The notes: a model not told the origin generated them from the sequence alone. Shown: positions 44,901-55,427, numbered from the stretch's first letter. The stretch is 64,000 bases of DNA from Anisodus tanguticus (GCA_034509755.1 CM067541.1:484001-548000); one strand, 5' to 3'. Numbers and translations are program-made.

Positions 44901-47795
44901 TTCTAACTCATCATTCAGGTAGGAAAAGTGAACAACTAATAGTTGAGGTGTGTTTTGATAAATAGTTGGTGATAGTTCAGGTAGGAAACTCGCCCACTTG
45001 ATAGTTCAGGTAAGAAACTCACGAAAAGGTGATAGTTCAGGTGTGTTGTTTACCATTATCTCTAAGGTAAATAAGGATAATCTACTGTTACCACCTTGAA
45101 GTTTTCTAAACTTCCTTATTACCGCCTATAAGTTTAAAATAATTTACCTCTTTGTGGTTTTAAACTTCATTGTTTTGCTCTTAACTATTGATGTACTTAT
45201 ATGCTAGTCTCACGTCGATGGTTCCTTCATAAATTGATATTACCAAATGGTCCTTTTTTATGAGACTCAAAAATATGGAAAAAATGTAGAGGTCAGTCAC
45301 TATAAGTAGCAAAGTAATTACTCCATATTTCTCAGTCTAAACATGTTAGAGAATCAATCTTTCTCACTATAAGAAGATTAACAGGCTAAAAAGTTCAAAT
45401 GTAGCAGATCTTTAGTGCTATTGCAGCAATAATGAATGTAAGATCATGAAAGGTGAAAATAGAACATAAGAGATAATATAGACAGAAGAACAGCTAGGAC
45501 TTGCTAGCGAAGGACAAATATCCGTGCTTAGTGTCATAGCCAGATAGAGTGACGGGTGGTCAGTTGAACACCCTTCATCGGAAAATTATATTGAGTATAT
45601 AGAAGATTATAATGTGTATATAGGTCAAAACTTATAAGAATATCATAAAATAATTCAAATCAATCACTAGAAAGACTTATATGCATCTCAGCAGTTCGGT
45701 GAATATGATTGTACTATAACAAAGGAAATCAATTTTGTTAAGGTACATATCATATTGTAGCAGGACAGTTTTTGTCAACATTATGGTAGAAGATTGTCAT
45801 CCAGTAGACTTTCCTTTACTTAATTTCATAAAAGTTAAGACCGTTGAACTATAGCAACAATAACGGGACTGTTAGGAAGATCTATAATATCAAGAGGCTA
45901 ATAGGCCATTTCCAAGTCTCAAAAACCACAAGTGCATATACCGCACTTTAGTCGAGGGGAAAATGGAAAAATGGGTATGGTTCAGACTTTAAAGTTCATC
46001 TCTGTATTAGCTAATTGATCTATCTTATTAGTATTAGAAAAATATGGAGAATAGGAATTAGCTTGAGGCGTGAAGGACACTGTCGTTAAGGATATTTTGC
46101 CCAAGATTCAACAAGCTCTTTAAGCTCTTTCAGTTATATAAACTGCGAACTAAACAACAGATTTCAAGAGGAAAAACCCAACTTTAAAAGAAGGAAAAGA
46201 AAATAGAAAGAGAATTAAAAAATCTATGTTTTTGAGTTATAGCCACATGTTTCAATTAAAATTTTCACATTAAAGCTCCTTAAACTCTATCACGGCTAGT
46301 TAACGACTAGTTTGACTATTTTAAGTTAAGGCAAAATAATAAATAATTAGATAAAAATGAGGGACATTTCCTTTTGAGATTCTCAAATAGTGTGGTTGAG
46401 TTCTCTTAATCCAATTCATATCCTTTATAGGTGGTGTATTACTCTGCAGAATACACTATATGATTGAACCTATTTAAGTGTGGAGTGGGGCTGCTCATAT
46501 GAAATTTATGGCAAAAATTTCTAGAGCACTCGTGAACAACCAGGCATGCACATGGTCTATTAGCGCAAAATCGCGATAAACAACAGAACTTGTGGGGGGT
46601 ATAATAAGATGAATTAACTTAACTTACAACTAGAATTTTTGGTTCATAAAAGTTATCAACTTTGCCAATTATTCTGTAAGTTAAATCGTATTTTAAACTA
46701 TATCTGGTTCATAAATTCAAAAGACACCAGATGAATCCATACCGCAAAAGATAAAAATATATTATCCTTTTTCATTTTATGGATATTCTTTTGAGATATG
46801 CCATATGCGGGAGATTGTTGGAAATTAATATCTCAAAAGGAAGTGTTCCTTATTTTTATCAATTTATTATTTATTGTTTTACCTTAACTTGAAATGGTCA
46901 AACCCGCCATTTATTTGCTAGTACGAACTAGCCGTTAACTAGCCGTCGTAGAGTTTAAGGAGCTTTAATATGAAATTTGGCTATACTAGCCATTGAAGCA
47001 TGTGGTTTCTGTTCCTAGTTTATACTTATAGTAGAAGAGTTTGTTGAATCGGGAGACTACACCTACACCAGTGAAATATCCTTTAACGATAGTGTCATAG
47101 AAACGCCTCGAGCTACATGAATTTCCGTATTTTCCATCAACGAGATGTTCGTATGGTTTTAGCTTATCACTTGGAACTTTTATTGTACATGACTTGCTGA
47201 TGGTCGTTATTAGTTTTACAAGAATTTTTCTGATTACAAAGATATGATTCTACACTCTGTGTCGTCCACCATCAGCTTTAGTTTCAACTTCTTGATGCAT
47301 CTTGAACATTCAGGCCATTACAAAGACATAATCTCATCATTGCGATTACTGTTAGTCAATTATAGTGACAATGTAAATGCAGTCAATGTGTAACATGTAA
47401 ATGCATATCTTTTGTGTTTACTCTGAAGATGTCCTTTTTTCTGCATTGAACTCGGCAGGACTCTTACCGATAACATGGTAGTCGGTGTCTCCAAAGGATT
47501 TGAGAAGAAACTTCAATTGGTAGGTGTCGGATATCGTGCAATGATCGAAGGGAAAGACATAGTTCTCAATCTCGGATTTTCTCATCCCGTTAGGATGGAA
47601 ATACCTGCTGGACTACAAGTTAAGGTTGAAGAAAATACAAGAATCACTGTGAGTGGTTACGATAGGTCGGCCATCGGTCAATTTGCAGCTTCCATTAGAA
47701 AATGGAGACCTCCAGAGCCATACAAAGGTAAAGGAGTGAAGTATGCTGATGAAATAGTTAGAAGAAAGGAAGGTAAAGCAGGCAAGAAGAAGTAA
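41935..47795 (+). CDS. RPL6: Plastid 50S ribosomal protein L6, nuclear encoded
   Basis: Three exons: 41935-41972, 44236-44544, 47459-47795 (TAA), in frame, 227 residues. The first ~45 residues (MGSSSLTTSLHTS onward, rich in Ser/Arg/Val) are a plastid transit peptide; the mature part starts near ESRIGKQPIPVPSNV and carries the bacterial L6 landmarks KVKGPLGEM, KGFEKKLQLVGVGYRA and, near the end, RKWRPPEPYKGKGVKYADE (L6 signature region). It binds 23S rRNA in the large subunit of the chloroplast ribosome. The very short first exon was placed by the ATG, GT donor at 41973 and phase match (AG|C = Ser). Intron 1 (2.26 kb) is a repeat array with a SINE; intron 2 (2.9 kb) carries a hairpin and a large foldback element. 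The protein looks intact. Confidence 0.95.
41973..43760 (+). repeat. Diverged tandem array in RPL6 intron 1, including copies of the exon 1 end
   Basis: About eight related units of 120-220 bp, recognised by cattttcatgttgattcttg, aattgttgaaattgggtat, gggttttccttataa and aagcttgtagcttttgtg; anchors near 42030, 42455, 42645, 42845, 42972, 43170, 43390 and 43700. Two units are preceded by copies of the exon 1 3' end plus donor: ctcactcacagcctctttac (42763) with GT at 42790, and a weaker cccactgcctcattgcattc with GT at 42402. The true donor is at 41973. Confidence 0.9.
42196..42374 (+). mobile_element. Au-like SINE in RPL6 intron 1
   Basis: About 179 bp: ggagtaaccggtaaagttgt, a pol III B-box-like ggttcaagcc (42248), ttttgcagaaatgcagggta, gtccgacccttcccggacc, gcatagcgggagcttagtac and end gggctgccctt. 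It is the plus-strand counterpart of 60830-61005. Target duplication not visible. The Au family is a tRNA-derived SINE shared by several plant families. Confidence 0.82.
44863..44965. repeat. Hairpin-forming inverted repeat in RPL6 intron 2
   Basis: Arms ctatttatcaaaacacacct (from 44863) and aggtgtgttttgataaatag (to 44965) are near-perfect inverses for about 40 bp, with a ~20-base loop. Further downstream gtgatagttcaggt is repeated three times to 45040, so a longer element may extend to ~45050. Confidence 0.85.
46237..47010. repeat. Foldback element with ~150-190 bp terminal inverted repeats
   Basis: The left arm (aaagctccttaaactctatc, ggctagttaacgactagttt, ttttaagttaaggcaaaata, catttccttttgagat) recurs inverted on the right (atctcaaaaggaagtgt, ttttaccttaacttgaaatg, aactagccgttaactagccg, gagtttaaggagctttaat). 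Long arms without a transposase ORF suggest a MULE-like or foldback element; superfamily uncertain. Confidence 0.82.
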
Positions 47796-47849
47796 TTAAT
47801 GGTATATCTTGTTATTTTTTTCGCCTTGTTTTTATTGTATTTTAGAGCT

Positions 47850-48610
47850 GTTCTGAAGTTAGGTTCATTTTGCAGTGATTTGACAATTTGTTAATTTTGT
47901 ATCCCTTTTGAAAATGAGTCACAATTTGAAATTGTATGTACATCTTCATAGAGGTGTTTGCATTCAAGAATATCGATAAATTCATGAAAATTTAACATAG
48001 ATTTAGCAAGAATACGACGAGCTTCCTATATAGAGATTTACATGTAGAATATATAGAGAACTTTTACTTATGGTGCATATACGATAAAGAATTAAAATAT
48101 CACATTTAATCTTCAATTAATTAGAATACCTTTTTATTTATTTATTTATTTATCCCTTTATGACAATATGTTAATTTGAGACAAATTTTAGAATCATATT
48201 ACTCTCATATATTGACCAACAATTGAAACTTAATATAACACATGCAGGTAACTTAAGCAACGGTTAATAATTCGTTAAGTTTGTAAAGATTCACAAGTAG
48301 AGTGATAAAACTAAGTGTACATTTCAAGAAGGTTAAATGCACTTAATTAGATATCTTAAGAACCAAAAGTCAGAATTTGTCTAAATTTGAGGGACTAAAA
48401 GTATACATTACCCATCAAACAAACACAGAACAAAAACCTGTCTCCTACTTGGACTTAATTTGGTAAAACGTGTATACTCAAACTATTTATTTCCATAAAT
48501 AACTCTTTTCCTAAACCCAAACTAATAGGGAAACCAAACTATTCGTATCCGACTCAATTTAGGAAAAGAAAAACATACTTATAAATAGAGGGCATCTTTC
48601 TCTGAAAATT
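47850..48610 (+). repeat. Duplicated flank, copy A (between RPL6 and ELF1)
   Basis: Same order of words as 49085-49565: cattttgcagtga, ggtgtttgcattcaagaata, gttaaatgcacttaattaga, acagaacaaaaacctg, ttggtaaaacgtgtatac and cctaaacccaaactaatagg. Includes the RPL6 3' untranslated region and the ELF1 upstream region. Confidence 0.75.
48580..48587 (+). promoter_or_regulatory. Candidate TATA box for ELF1 homologue
   Basis: TATAAATA, 70 bases before the ELF1 ATG: tight but plausible spacing for a short leader. Confidence 0.6.
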
Positions 48611-48649
48611 TATATCCCAAAGTTTATTGTTGACAAAAATAAAAAAAAG

Positions 48650-48895
48650 ATGGCCAAGAGAAAGTCAAGAGCAAAGCCAGCACCAAAGAAAATGCCCAAA
48701 CTTGAAACAGTCTTTACTTGTCCATTTTGTTGTCATGAAGGAGCTGTAGAGTGTCCCATTGATATGAAGAATTCGATTGGCAGTGCCATTTGCTATATTT
48801 GCAAAGCAAAATTTAGTACCAAAGTCACACTTTTGACCGAACCTATTGACATATACCACGAATGGATCGATGAATGTGAACGTGTCAATCCGTAA
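48650..48895 (+). CDS. Transcription elongation factor 1 homologue (ELF1/ELOF1)
   Basis: An intact 81-residue single-exon ORF, the normal length for this family. It has the basic MAKRKSRAKPAPKK tail, a zinc ribbon with Cys24/Cys27 (TCPFC) and Cys48/Cys51 (CYIC), and the acidic end EPIDIYHEWIDECERVNP. ELF1 proteins travel with RNA polymerase II and help it through nucleosomes. Several positions usually constant are changed relative to my memory of plant ELF1 (CCHEGAVEC, MKNSIGSAICYICKAKF), so it may be a diverged paralogue or retrocopy; a TATA box 70 bases upstream and an open frame argue that it could be expressed. It is flanked on both sides by a duplicated non-coding block. Confidence 0.9.
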   Translation: MAKRKSRAKPAPKKMPKLETVFTCPFCCHEGAVECPIDMKNSIGSAICYICKAKFSTKVTLLTEPIDIYHEWIDECERVNP

Positions 48896-49084
48896 TCCAT
48901 TCTTGAACAAGTTTAGATGAAAACATATGTACTCTTTTATTCTGATAGACAGTCTTGTTTATAGTATATGATTTTGTTCTTATGAAACATTTTTGTTATG
49001 TCATGTATGTTAGCACCTCTGTTATGAGAATATTGGCTAAATATTTCATCTGTCTAATTGAATCTCGCATCTAGAGATGGACTT

Positions 49085-49565
49085 TATTCTTGTTTTCATT
49101 CTGCAGTGACCTAATAATTTGAAATTGCATGTAATCTTGATGGAGGTTTGCATTCAAGAATATTGACAAATTAACAAAGCTATTAATAGTGTACGTTCCA
49201 AGTAATTACAGATTAAATGTATTTAATTAGATATCATAAGGACTAATACTACAAATAATTAGTATCCTGAAAACAGTTAAAGATAGAACAAAAATCGACC
49301 TGTTAGGATGCGAATCATAAAATAGGACATATGTCAAGGGTGCAAAACTCAACCGGCTCCCTAATATAACTCACTTTCGGAAAACGTGTTTAGTCTTAAT
49401 TTCCATATATGAATCGGCTCCTAAACCCGAATTAATTAGGAAACCACACCACTAAAAAAGATAACAAGGAATTTGTATATTCGAATCCTAATCAATTTAG
49501 GAAACCACACCAATAAAAAAAGAGAAAAGAATTTGTATATTCGAACTATTAGTGGCATATCTCTG
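49085..49565 (+). repeat. Duplicated flank, copy B (downstream of ELF1)
   Basis: Diverged repeat of 47850-48610: cattctgcagtgacctaa, ggaggtttgcattcaagaat, attaaatgtatttaattaga, cggaaaacgtgtttagtc and cctaaacccgaattaattag. It also contains an internal direct repeat (aatttgtatattcgaa at 49469 and 49529). No second ELF1 ORF follows; copia sequence begins soon after. Confidence 0.72.
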
Positions 49566-49639
49566 TTATTACTCTGTAATATTCTCTAGGCCTGGACAAC
49601 CCAAGATGAGTTGTACCATGATATTGTTTCCTAATTTAC

Positions 49640-51088
49640 CTTATTTGTTTTTTAGCTATGCTATTTATGTAATTATTCTTATTGTACAAGGTTGATAGAA
49701 TTAGTTCAAAGATTCTTTTAGGTGCTTGCAAGCAGCGTGGGCATTCAGTCGTGACTTACTACAATGATTTGCAAAAAATATGGGATGAACTTGCTGGATA
49801 TTCTAATGTTCCGAAGTGCACCTGTGCTGCTGCCACTGCATTTGCTCAAGAGAAGGAGAATGAAAAGGTCCATGACTTTCTTGCTGGTTTGGATTCCGCT
49901 CGTTATGGCCCTGCTGTTTCGCATATTTTGATGCTGACGCCTTTGCCGAACTTAAACACTACCTTTGCTAAAGTCGTGACTGAAGAACGTCACCAAACTG
50001 TGGCTCGGAACCAAGACACACCTTCTGATGTTGTTGGCTTTGCGGCGCAAGGGGCTGCTAGGGGCCGGAATGATAACCCTCGACCCAATAGTGTTTGCTC
50101 TCGTTGCGCCAAACCTGTACACGCAAAAGAAAATTATTTTCAACTGATTGGGTTCCCGGATTGGTGGTATTCTGAGAACCGCGCCAATGGCGTGCAAGGT
50201 CGCGGTGGCAGCAGGTCTGGCCGAGGGGAACGAAAGAATGCGGGAAGAGGTGGTCGTGGGCAAGTCGCACATGCCGCAACCACTTTGAAGTCTGATGCTC
50301 GGATATTCGTAGATGAGACCGATCGTCGTGGTCTTCCTGGTCTCTCGGATGCACAGTGGGCTACGCTTGTGAACATGCTCAATACTTCAAAAAGGCAGTC
50401 TTCTTCAACCGAAAAGTTGAGTGGTAAGTTTGAATCTTGCGCTCAATGGATCATCAATACCGGATGCTCGAATCAATTATTTAGCGAATTGGTTGATGTT
50501 TCTCCTACTTCCATTAGGCTGCCTAATGGGAAACAACCCATTGCTACTAACGAAGGCACAATTACTTTGAGCCCAAATATGGTGCTCACTAATGTATTAT
50601 ATGTTCTAGATCTTACTTGTAATTTGTTGTCGGTGTCTCCCTTGCTTGCCAATCTCTCTTATTCTGTCACTTTTATTAATAAGCTTTGCATCATACAGGA
50701 CCGTACTTTGAGGACTCTGATTGGAGCGGGTGAACAATGTGATAGGGTTTATTGGTTTCGCCCTCTGCGACAACTTAAGGCTTATCAAGCAACTGTGGGA
50801 GATAACAGTGAATTGTGGCATCAAAGGATGGGACACCCTTCTCGCAAAGTAGATTTTCTTTTACCTCATATTATTAGCAATAATGGCAATAAGGATGTTA
50901 ATGTTATCCATGAACCTTGTGATATTTGTTTAAGAGCCAAGCAAACTAGAAACATGTTTCCTTTGAGTCAAAGTCGAGCAACAGAGGTTTTTGATTTAAT
51001 TCATTGTGATATTTAGGGTGCCTATACTTTGCATGCTAGTTGCGGTGCTCATTATTTTTTAACTATTGTTGATGATTGTTCTCGCGCA
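49640..51088 (+). pseudogene. Ty1-copia gag-protease-integrase relic
   Basis: One long frame (49682-51016) reads gag (YYNDLQKIWDEL, FLAGLDSARYGPAVSHIL), a zinc-knuckle position CSRCAKPVHAKENYF where the last Cys is Tyr, an Arg/Gly-rich spacer, a protease segment QWIINTGCSNQLF in which the catalytic Asp of D[ST]G is Asn, and the GAG-pre-integrase/integrase start (WHQRMGHPSRKV, CDICLRAKQTRN, FDLIHCDI). A TAG at 51014 replaces the expected Trp codon; the frame then continues YFLTIVDDCSRAV to about 51088, where homology stops abruptly at the hAT join. The 5' end of gag is missing. It is a different copia family from 35.3 kb, judging by the gag sequence. Confidence 0.87.
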
Positions 51089-52758
51089 GTATGAGTTAAT
51101 TGTAAAGGATAATTTATCATTTTTTGAAGACATTCTTAGTAAAATACAATTTGCTATAAACTTTATTATTATAAATAATAGAATACAACGAAGAAAAGAA
51201 TATAAAAAAACTTGTCACGATTGCCAACTACCTTATAGAAAAATTCTAGAAGAAGTACCCAGTAGGTGGAATTCTTTATACGAGCAACTACTTGTTGCTT
51301 ATGACTATAGAAAATCTATAACTTTATTTTTTAATTCTCATAATCAAAATCCAGCTGATATGGTTGTAGATAGCGATTGGGGAAAAATTTCAGAACTTAT
51401 TGTATTTTTTTCAAGCAACAAAAGAATTTTTCGGTATATATTATCCTACTATTTCAACTATGTTGTTTTATATAACTCTAATATTTTTACTGCTAAATGA
51501 ATATATGGATAAACCAGCTTATAAGGCAACTATTAAAAAAATATTTATCAAAATAAAAAAATATTTTATTCCTATTCCCACTATTTATATTATTGGTGTT
51601 GTATTAAATTCGATAATTAAAATAGACGGTACTAAATCACTTATTGAAACTATTTACGATTGTATAGCAGTACTACCACCTCCAAGTTCCAAAAATCCAA
51701 ATCACCCACCACCTATTGAACAAACTAAAGAAGAAGTGTTGTCTAACGTAGAAGACGAATGCAAAAAGATATATAGGTTTTACCAACAAGAAAGTGCTAG
51801 CAACCTACCGGCTTCCATATCATCTTCTTCTTCTTCAACACAACCTCACAAAAGCACATGCTATTTCTGCGGTTAGTACTGAAAGCCTTAGAGATAAAAT
51901 GTGCGGCCGTACCGCTACTAACCAAATTAGCCAGTTTGATATTTTTGTTTTGCAAGGTTATGTACCGTACCAAGCAATTCTCAATGAAGAAGGACGTGAA
52001 GACTTGCTGAAATACTGGAGGGGGAATGAGAAGACCTTTCCGACACTTTCAATGATGGGCCGAGATCTTTTGAACATTCAAGCGTCATCAACGACGTCTA
52101 AAAGCATTTTTTCTGTCGGCAGATATCAAATAGGAGAGCACAAACACTCATTAGCCGGAGACAACTTGGAGATTTGTAGTATTATTCAGAGATTGGATAC
52201 GAGCGGAGCGGAGAAGATGCGGTCAACCGGAGATCAACGAAGAAGAAGAAAACTACAATGAAATCTTATCCGAAGGTGGTGGAAGCGACGTGGAGCAATT
52301 TGACCAACAAATACCAATTCCAACCGAAGAACAACAAGAGATTATCAAGAAACTAGAACAGGTTTTTTTCAAAATGAAATTTTTTTAATTGCAACTTTAC
52401 TATGTAATTTGCAACTTTTAAACAACACCACAAAGTTGCAATTTTGACAATTGTATTTGTATTACAAAAAAAATCACATGTCTATTAAATAATATAAGAG
52501 GCACAAAAACAGCATTGAGATATTTTTATTACATTATCTTGTTTAATTTTTGAGTTTTTTATATATATGTTATTAAAAAAAAAAAAAAACCGCTCGGATC
52601 CCAATCCCGCCCCGACCCGATTCCGACGGGATCGGGATCGGGATGGGACTTCGGAAAATCCAGCCTGACCCGACCCGACCCAATCTCGCCCCTCCCCCAT
52701 TCCCACCCCGACCCCATCCCGCCAAACCCGGCCCGACGATCCCGAGCCCGGCCCACTG
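51089..52758 (+). pseudogene. hAT transposase relic with GC-rich 3' terminus
   Basis: Pieces of a plant hAT (RICESLEEPER-type) transposase in three frames: 51089-51400 (EVPSRWNSLYEQLLVAYDYR, NSHNQNPADMVVDSDW), 51400-51870 (FQATKEFFGIYYPTISTML), and 51900-52260, the C-terminal dimerisation domain (LLKYWRGNEKTFPTLSMMGR, FSVGRYQIGEHKHSLAGD). The N-terminal zinc finger and the first catalytic part are absent. After the coding part, 52590-52758 is very GC-rich with repeated cccgaccc/gggatcggg words and ends GGCCCACTG, inverse CAGTGGGCC, as expected for a hAT terminus. Frameshifts near 51400 and 51870 make it inactive. Confidence 0.85.
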
Positions 52759-52766
52759 GCTAGCCA

Positions 52767-53464
52767 TAGTTGGAACCGGTAGGATGAACAGTGGATTCGG
52801 TCATCATGACCACGGGACTAGCACCGGTAGCCGCCTTTTTTGCCATGTCTACTTCTTCGAGTGTAAGCATAGAACGAGCCTGATAAAATTGCGGAAGGGG
52901 ATTACTTTGACGAAGAAGCGTGCCAACACCACTATAGGCCTCGGAGAGGCCGGAAACCATTTAGAGGACCAAACGATCATTCGAAACTGGCGCGCCAACG
53001 TTGCGGAGTTGGTCCGCCAATTCCTTCAATCTTTTGCAATAAGCCGAAACGTTAGGGAAATCTTCCATATTTACGTGGGAGAAATCTTGCTCAAGAGTAA
53101 CAGCTCTAGAATTTTGATTATCTTAGAATATATCACGTAGTCTATCCCAAGTTGCATGCGTCGTAGCTTCAGGTTCAATAATCGTTTGCAAAAGGTCGGT
53201 AGAAATTGTGAAATATATCCACTGAAGGACGGTGGCATCAAGAGTCATCCACAACTTAGGATCATCCTCGCGTCTTGGCACCTCCGTATCCTCAGGAGTC
53301 GCGGGGATTATGTGATGGATGACTTGATGCGAGAGTGGGTGAATTTTGAACAGTTCGGCCCACGTCGCATATTGGACGTTTTATATTTCAAGAACAAGAG
53401 GGATGTTATTCTTGATGTTAGAAACTGTAAGGGCAGGATGAAACGTGTTCCTGGATGTAGACAT
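52767..53464 (-). pseudogene. Copia gag relic on the minus strand
   Basis: Reading leftward from an ATG at 53464: MSTSRNTFHPALTVSNIKNN, then after a stop QYATWAELFKIHS, a UBN2-type gag (PKLWMTLDATVLQWIYFTIS, EPEATTHATWDRLRDIF), SAYCKRLKELADQLRNVGAP, and SEAYSGVGTLLRQSNPLPQF to VHPTGSNY, where it is cut by the hAT terminus. Stops near 53397, 53126 and 52961 and at least one frameshift. The LTR lies just upstream (53631-53818). Confidence 0.85.
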
Positions 53465-53618
53465 ATTGATAGAACAATATGTGATTGAGAGATTTGGAAG
53501 AAAATTTTGAGAAGAGAGGATCGACCGTCGACACGAATTCCTATGAGAAGAGGCTCGGAAAATGATGTAGTTGGACGGAAATTAGGAGGAATTTTGAGAG
53601 AGGATTTTAAGACCTAGA

Positions 53619-53630
53619 CTTCTGATATCA
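53619..53630 (-). other. Candidate primer-binding site of the minus-strand copia element
   Basis: On the minus strand the bases after the LTR end (TTTCTTTCA) read TGATATCAGAAG, close to the TGGTATCAGAGC site that pairs with initiator tRNA-Met in plant copia elements. Confidence 0.6.
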
Positions 53631-53818
53631 TGAAAGAAATAATCCCTTGATTATTTTCATTACTTGAAAGAGTATATATATAATTTACATATTTCCATAA
53701 TAGGAGAATTTTATTCCTATTCTACTCCTAAAACCTTATTCTATTTGGAGACTAACTATACAAGTATGGTAAATGTACAATACTAATTAGACTACAATAT
53801 TAATTACATATTTGTACA
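53631..53818 (-). repeat. LTR of the minus-strand copia element
   Basis: On the minus strand it begins TGTACAAATATG and ends GATTATTTCTTTCA, the same end as the LTR remnant at 37870-38002, so both elements belong to one family. The left edge (53818) is inferred from TG/CA ends. Confidence 0.68.
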
Positions 53819-53826
53819 TGGAAAGG

Positions 53827-53916
53827 ACTGCCCACGGGTGGGCAGTAGTCACCGAGAATAATACACCATAAACTGCCCACGGATGGGCAATAACCACCGA
53901 GAATAATACACCATAA
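53827..53916 (+). repeat. 45-bp tandem duplication with an internal hairpin
   Basis: Units 53827-53871 and 53872-53916. The first contains the perfect palindromic stem CTGCCCACGGGTGGGCAG; the second has two changes in the right arm. Shared tail accgagaataatacaccata. Confidence 0.92.
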
Positions 53917-55076
53917 ATATACATAATATACACATGTATATTGTGTGTATATTATGTATATTTAACAGATTTTACTTACTTTTTATGTGGCTGCAAAATA
54001 AAACAAACATAAATTTAGAATTGAAGAAAAACGATAATAATTTATATTATAACATAAAATAAATACCAAGTAAAATCAATTTATAGTGGAAAAAGTGAAA
54101 AGAAGCGGAAAGAAAAGAAGAACGTGACAAAAGAAACATAAAAAGGGAAGAAACGTTAGAAAAGAAGATGAAGACATAATATGTGAGGTATTTTAGTTGT
54201 GATATTTAATTCAAGTAAGGAAAGATATACAAAATATAATTCTAAATTGATTGATATTCTAAATTTTAGGATTTGTTCAAATAAGGAAAACTTTAATAAC
54301 TAAAATTTGTTAGGACTATAGTTTATATTACAATTTTATAAAAAAAATAGTAAATAACAATTTTTTAGAATTGGTCGTCTCCTCCTTATCCGAAATTGTT
54401 TTGGTTTAACAATTCTACATAAGTAACGTTAATTGGTAAACCAAACAAAGAAAAGACATTCCATCACAAATATTACCAGACTAATTTTCGTTAGCTTCAT
54501 GGTGGTTTCTGAAAAAACAATTGATGAATTATTGTTGAAATAAGGAAAGATATAATAAGTGAAATTTTAGTTGATTAGAAGTGTTATACGCGAATTATGA
54601 CATATCAAAACATTTTTTCAGAAGACATAAAATTCGATTTGATTTTGAAATCCTAAATAGTAGGATTTCCTAATAATAGTTCAAATTTTAAAAAATATTT
54701 AATACATAATGTTTAATTGATAAAAAAATAGTAAATGACGATTTTATCTATTGCAGATCATTTTAATGAAGAACAAAAATAATCATCAACATTTCTAAGG
54801 CCCTTAATACTTTTAACATAGTATAGATATAGATCTGAAGAAAATGGTAATACTCCAAGCTTTTTCTCTAAGAGTCTGCAAAAACATCAAACAAATAAAG
54901 AGTTACCATGATTAGTAGGAAACGATTTAGAAAAAAACCTAAGAAACAAAAGGAACAAAGAAATTATAGTAAATCTTCATGTTGATGCATAAAGCTTCTC
55001 CTTATTCATCAAACGCGAAAGGCAACTCATGGCTTTTAGTGGTGCAATGGCGACGCCGGGCTAGCTAATTTTTTTT
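53917..55076. other. Gene-free spacer
   Basis: AT-rich, with a palindromic stretch tatacacatgtatattgtgtgtata at its start described by its ends only (53929-53953). No coding or RNA gene seen. Confidence 0.45.
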
Positions 55077-55427
55077 CAGTGACGGAGCTAAAAATTCTAA
55101 TAAGAAAATTTTCTTATTTTTTTTTTAAACTACACCTAAGATGTGAATATAAAAAGTATTTTTCAGTACATTACTAGAAGATTGCTTATTTCTGACTCGC
55201 GTCCGTCAGAAGACGGTAGGAATTGGATGATTTCTGAACATCTGAAATTTGAACTTGCAATTTAAAAATAACTTTTGAGCCGTTTTCGTTATTACACGAA
55301 AAACATCCCTTAAGTCAAAAAAATTCAACCATTATACAATACTAATTTTTTTTATCCTATTTCCAAAATAATTTTTCGACGAAAAAGATTCAATTGAACC
55401 TCATTGGACCACTTAACTCCGCTATGG
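55077..55427. repeat. Probable hAT MITE, larger and eroded
   Basis: Left end CAGTGACGGAGCTAAAAATTC resembles the CAGGGGCGGAGCCA family; the right side carries ttcaattgaacctcattgg and taactccgctatg. Target duplication not clear. Confidence 0.5.

Noticed and set aside
51066..51500. Possible functional hAT transposase gene
   Set aside because: Lacks the N-terminal zinc finger and upstream catalytic part, and shifts frame near 51400 and 51870.
52643..53140. 165-codon plus-strand ORF starting MGLRKIQPDPTRP
   Set aside because: Its N-terminal half translates the GC-rich hAT terminus and the rest is antisense to copia gag; proline richness is compositional.
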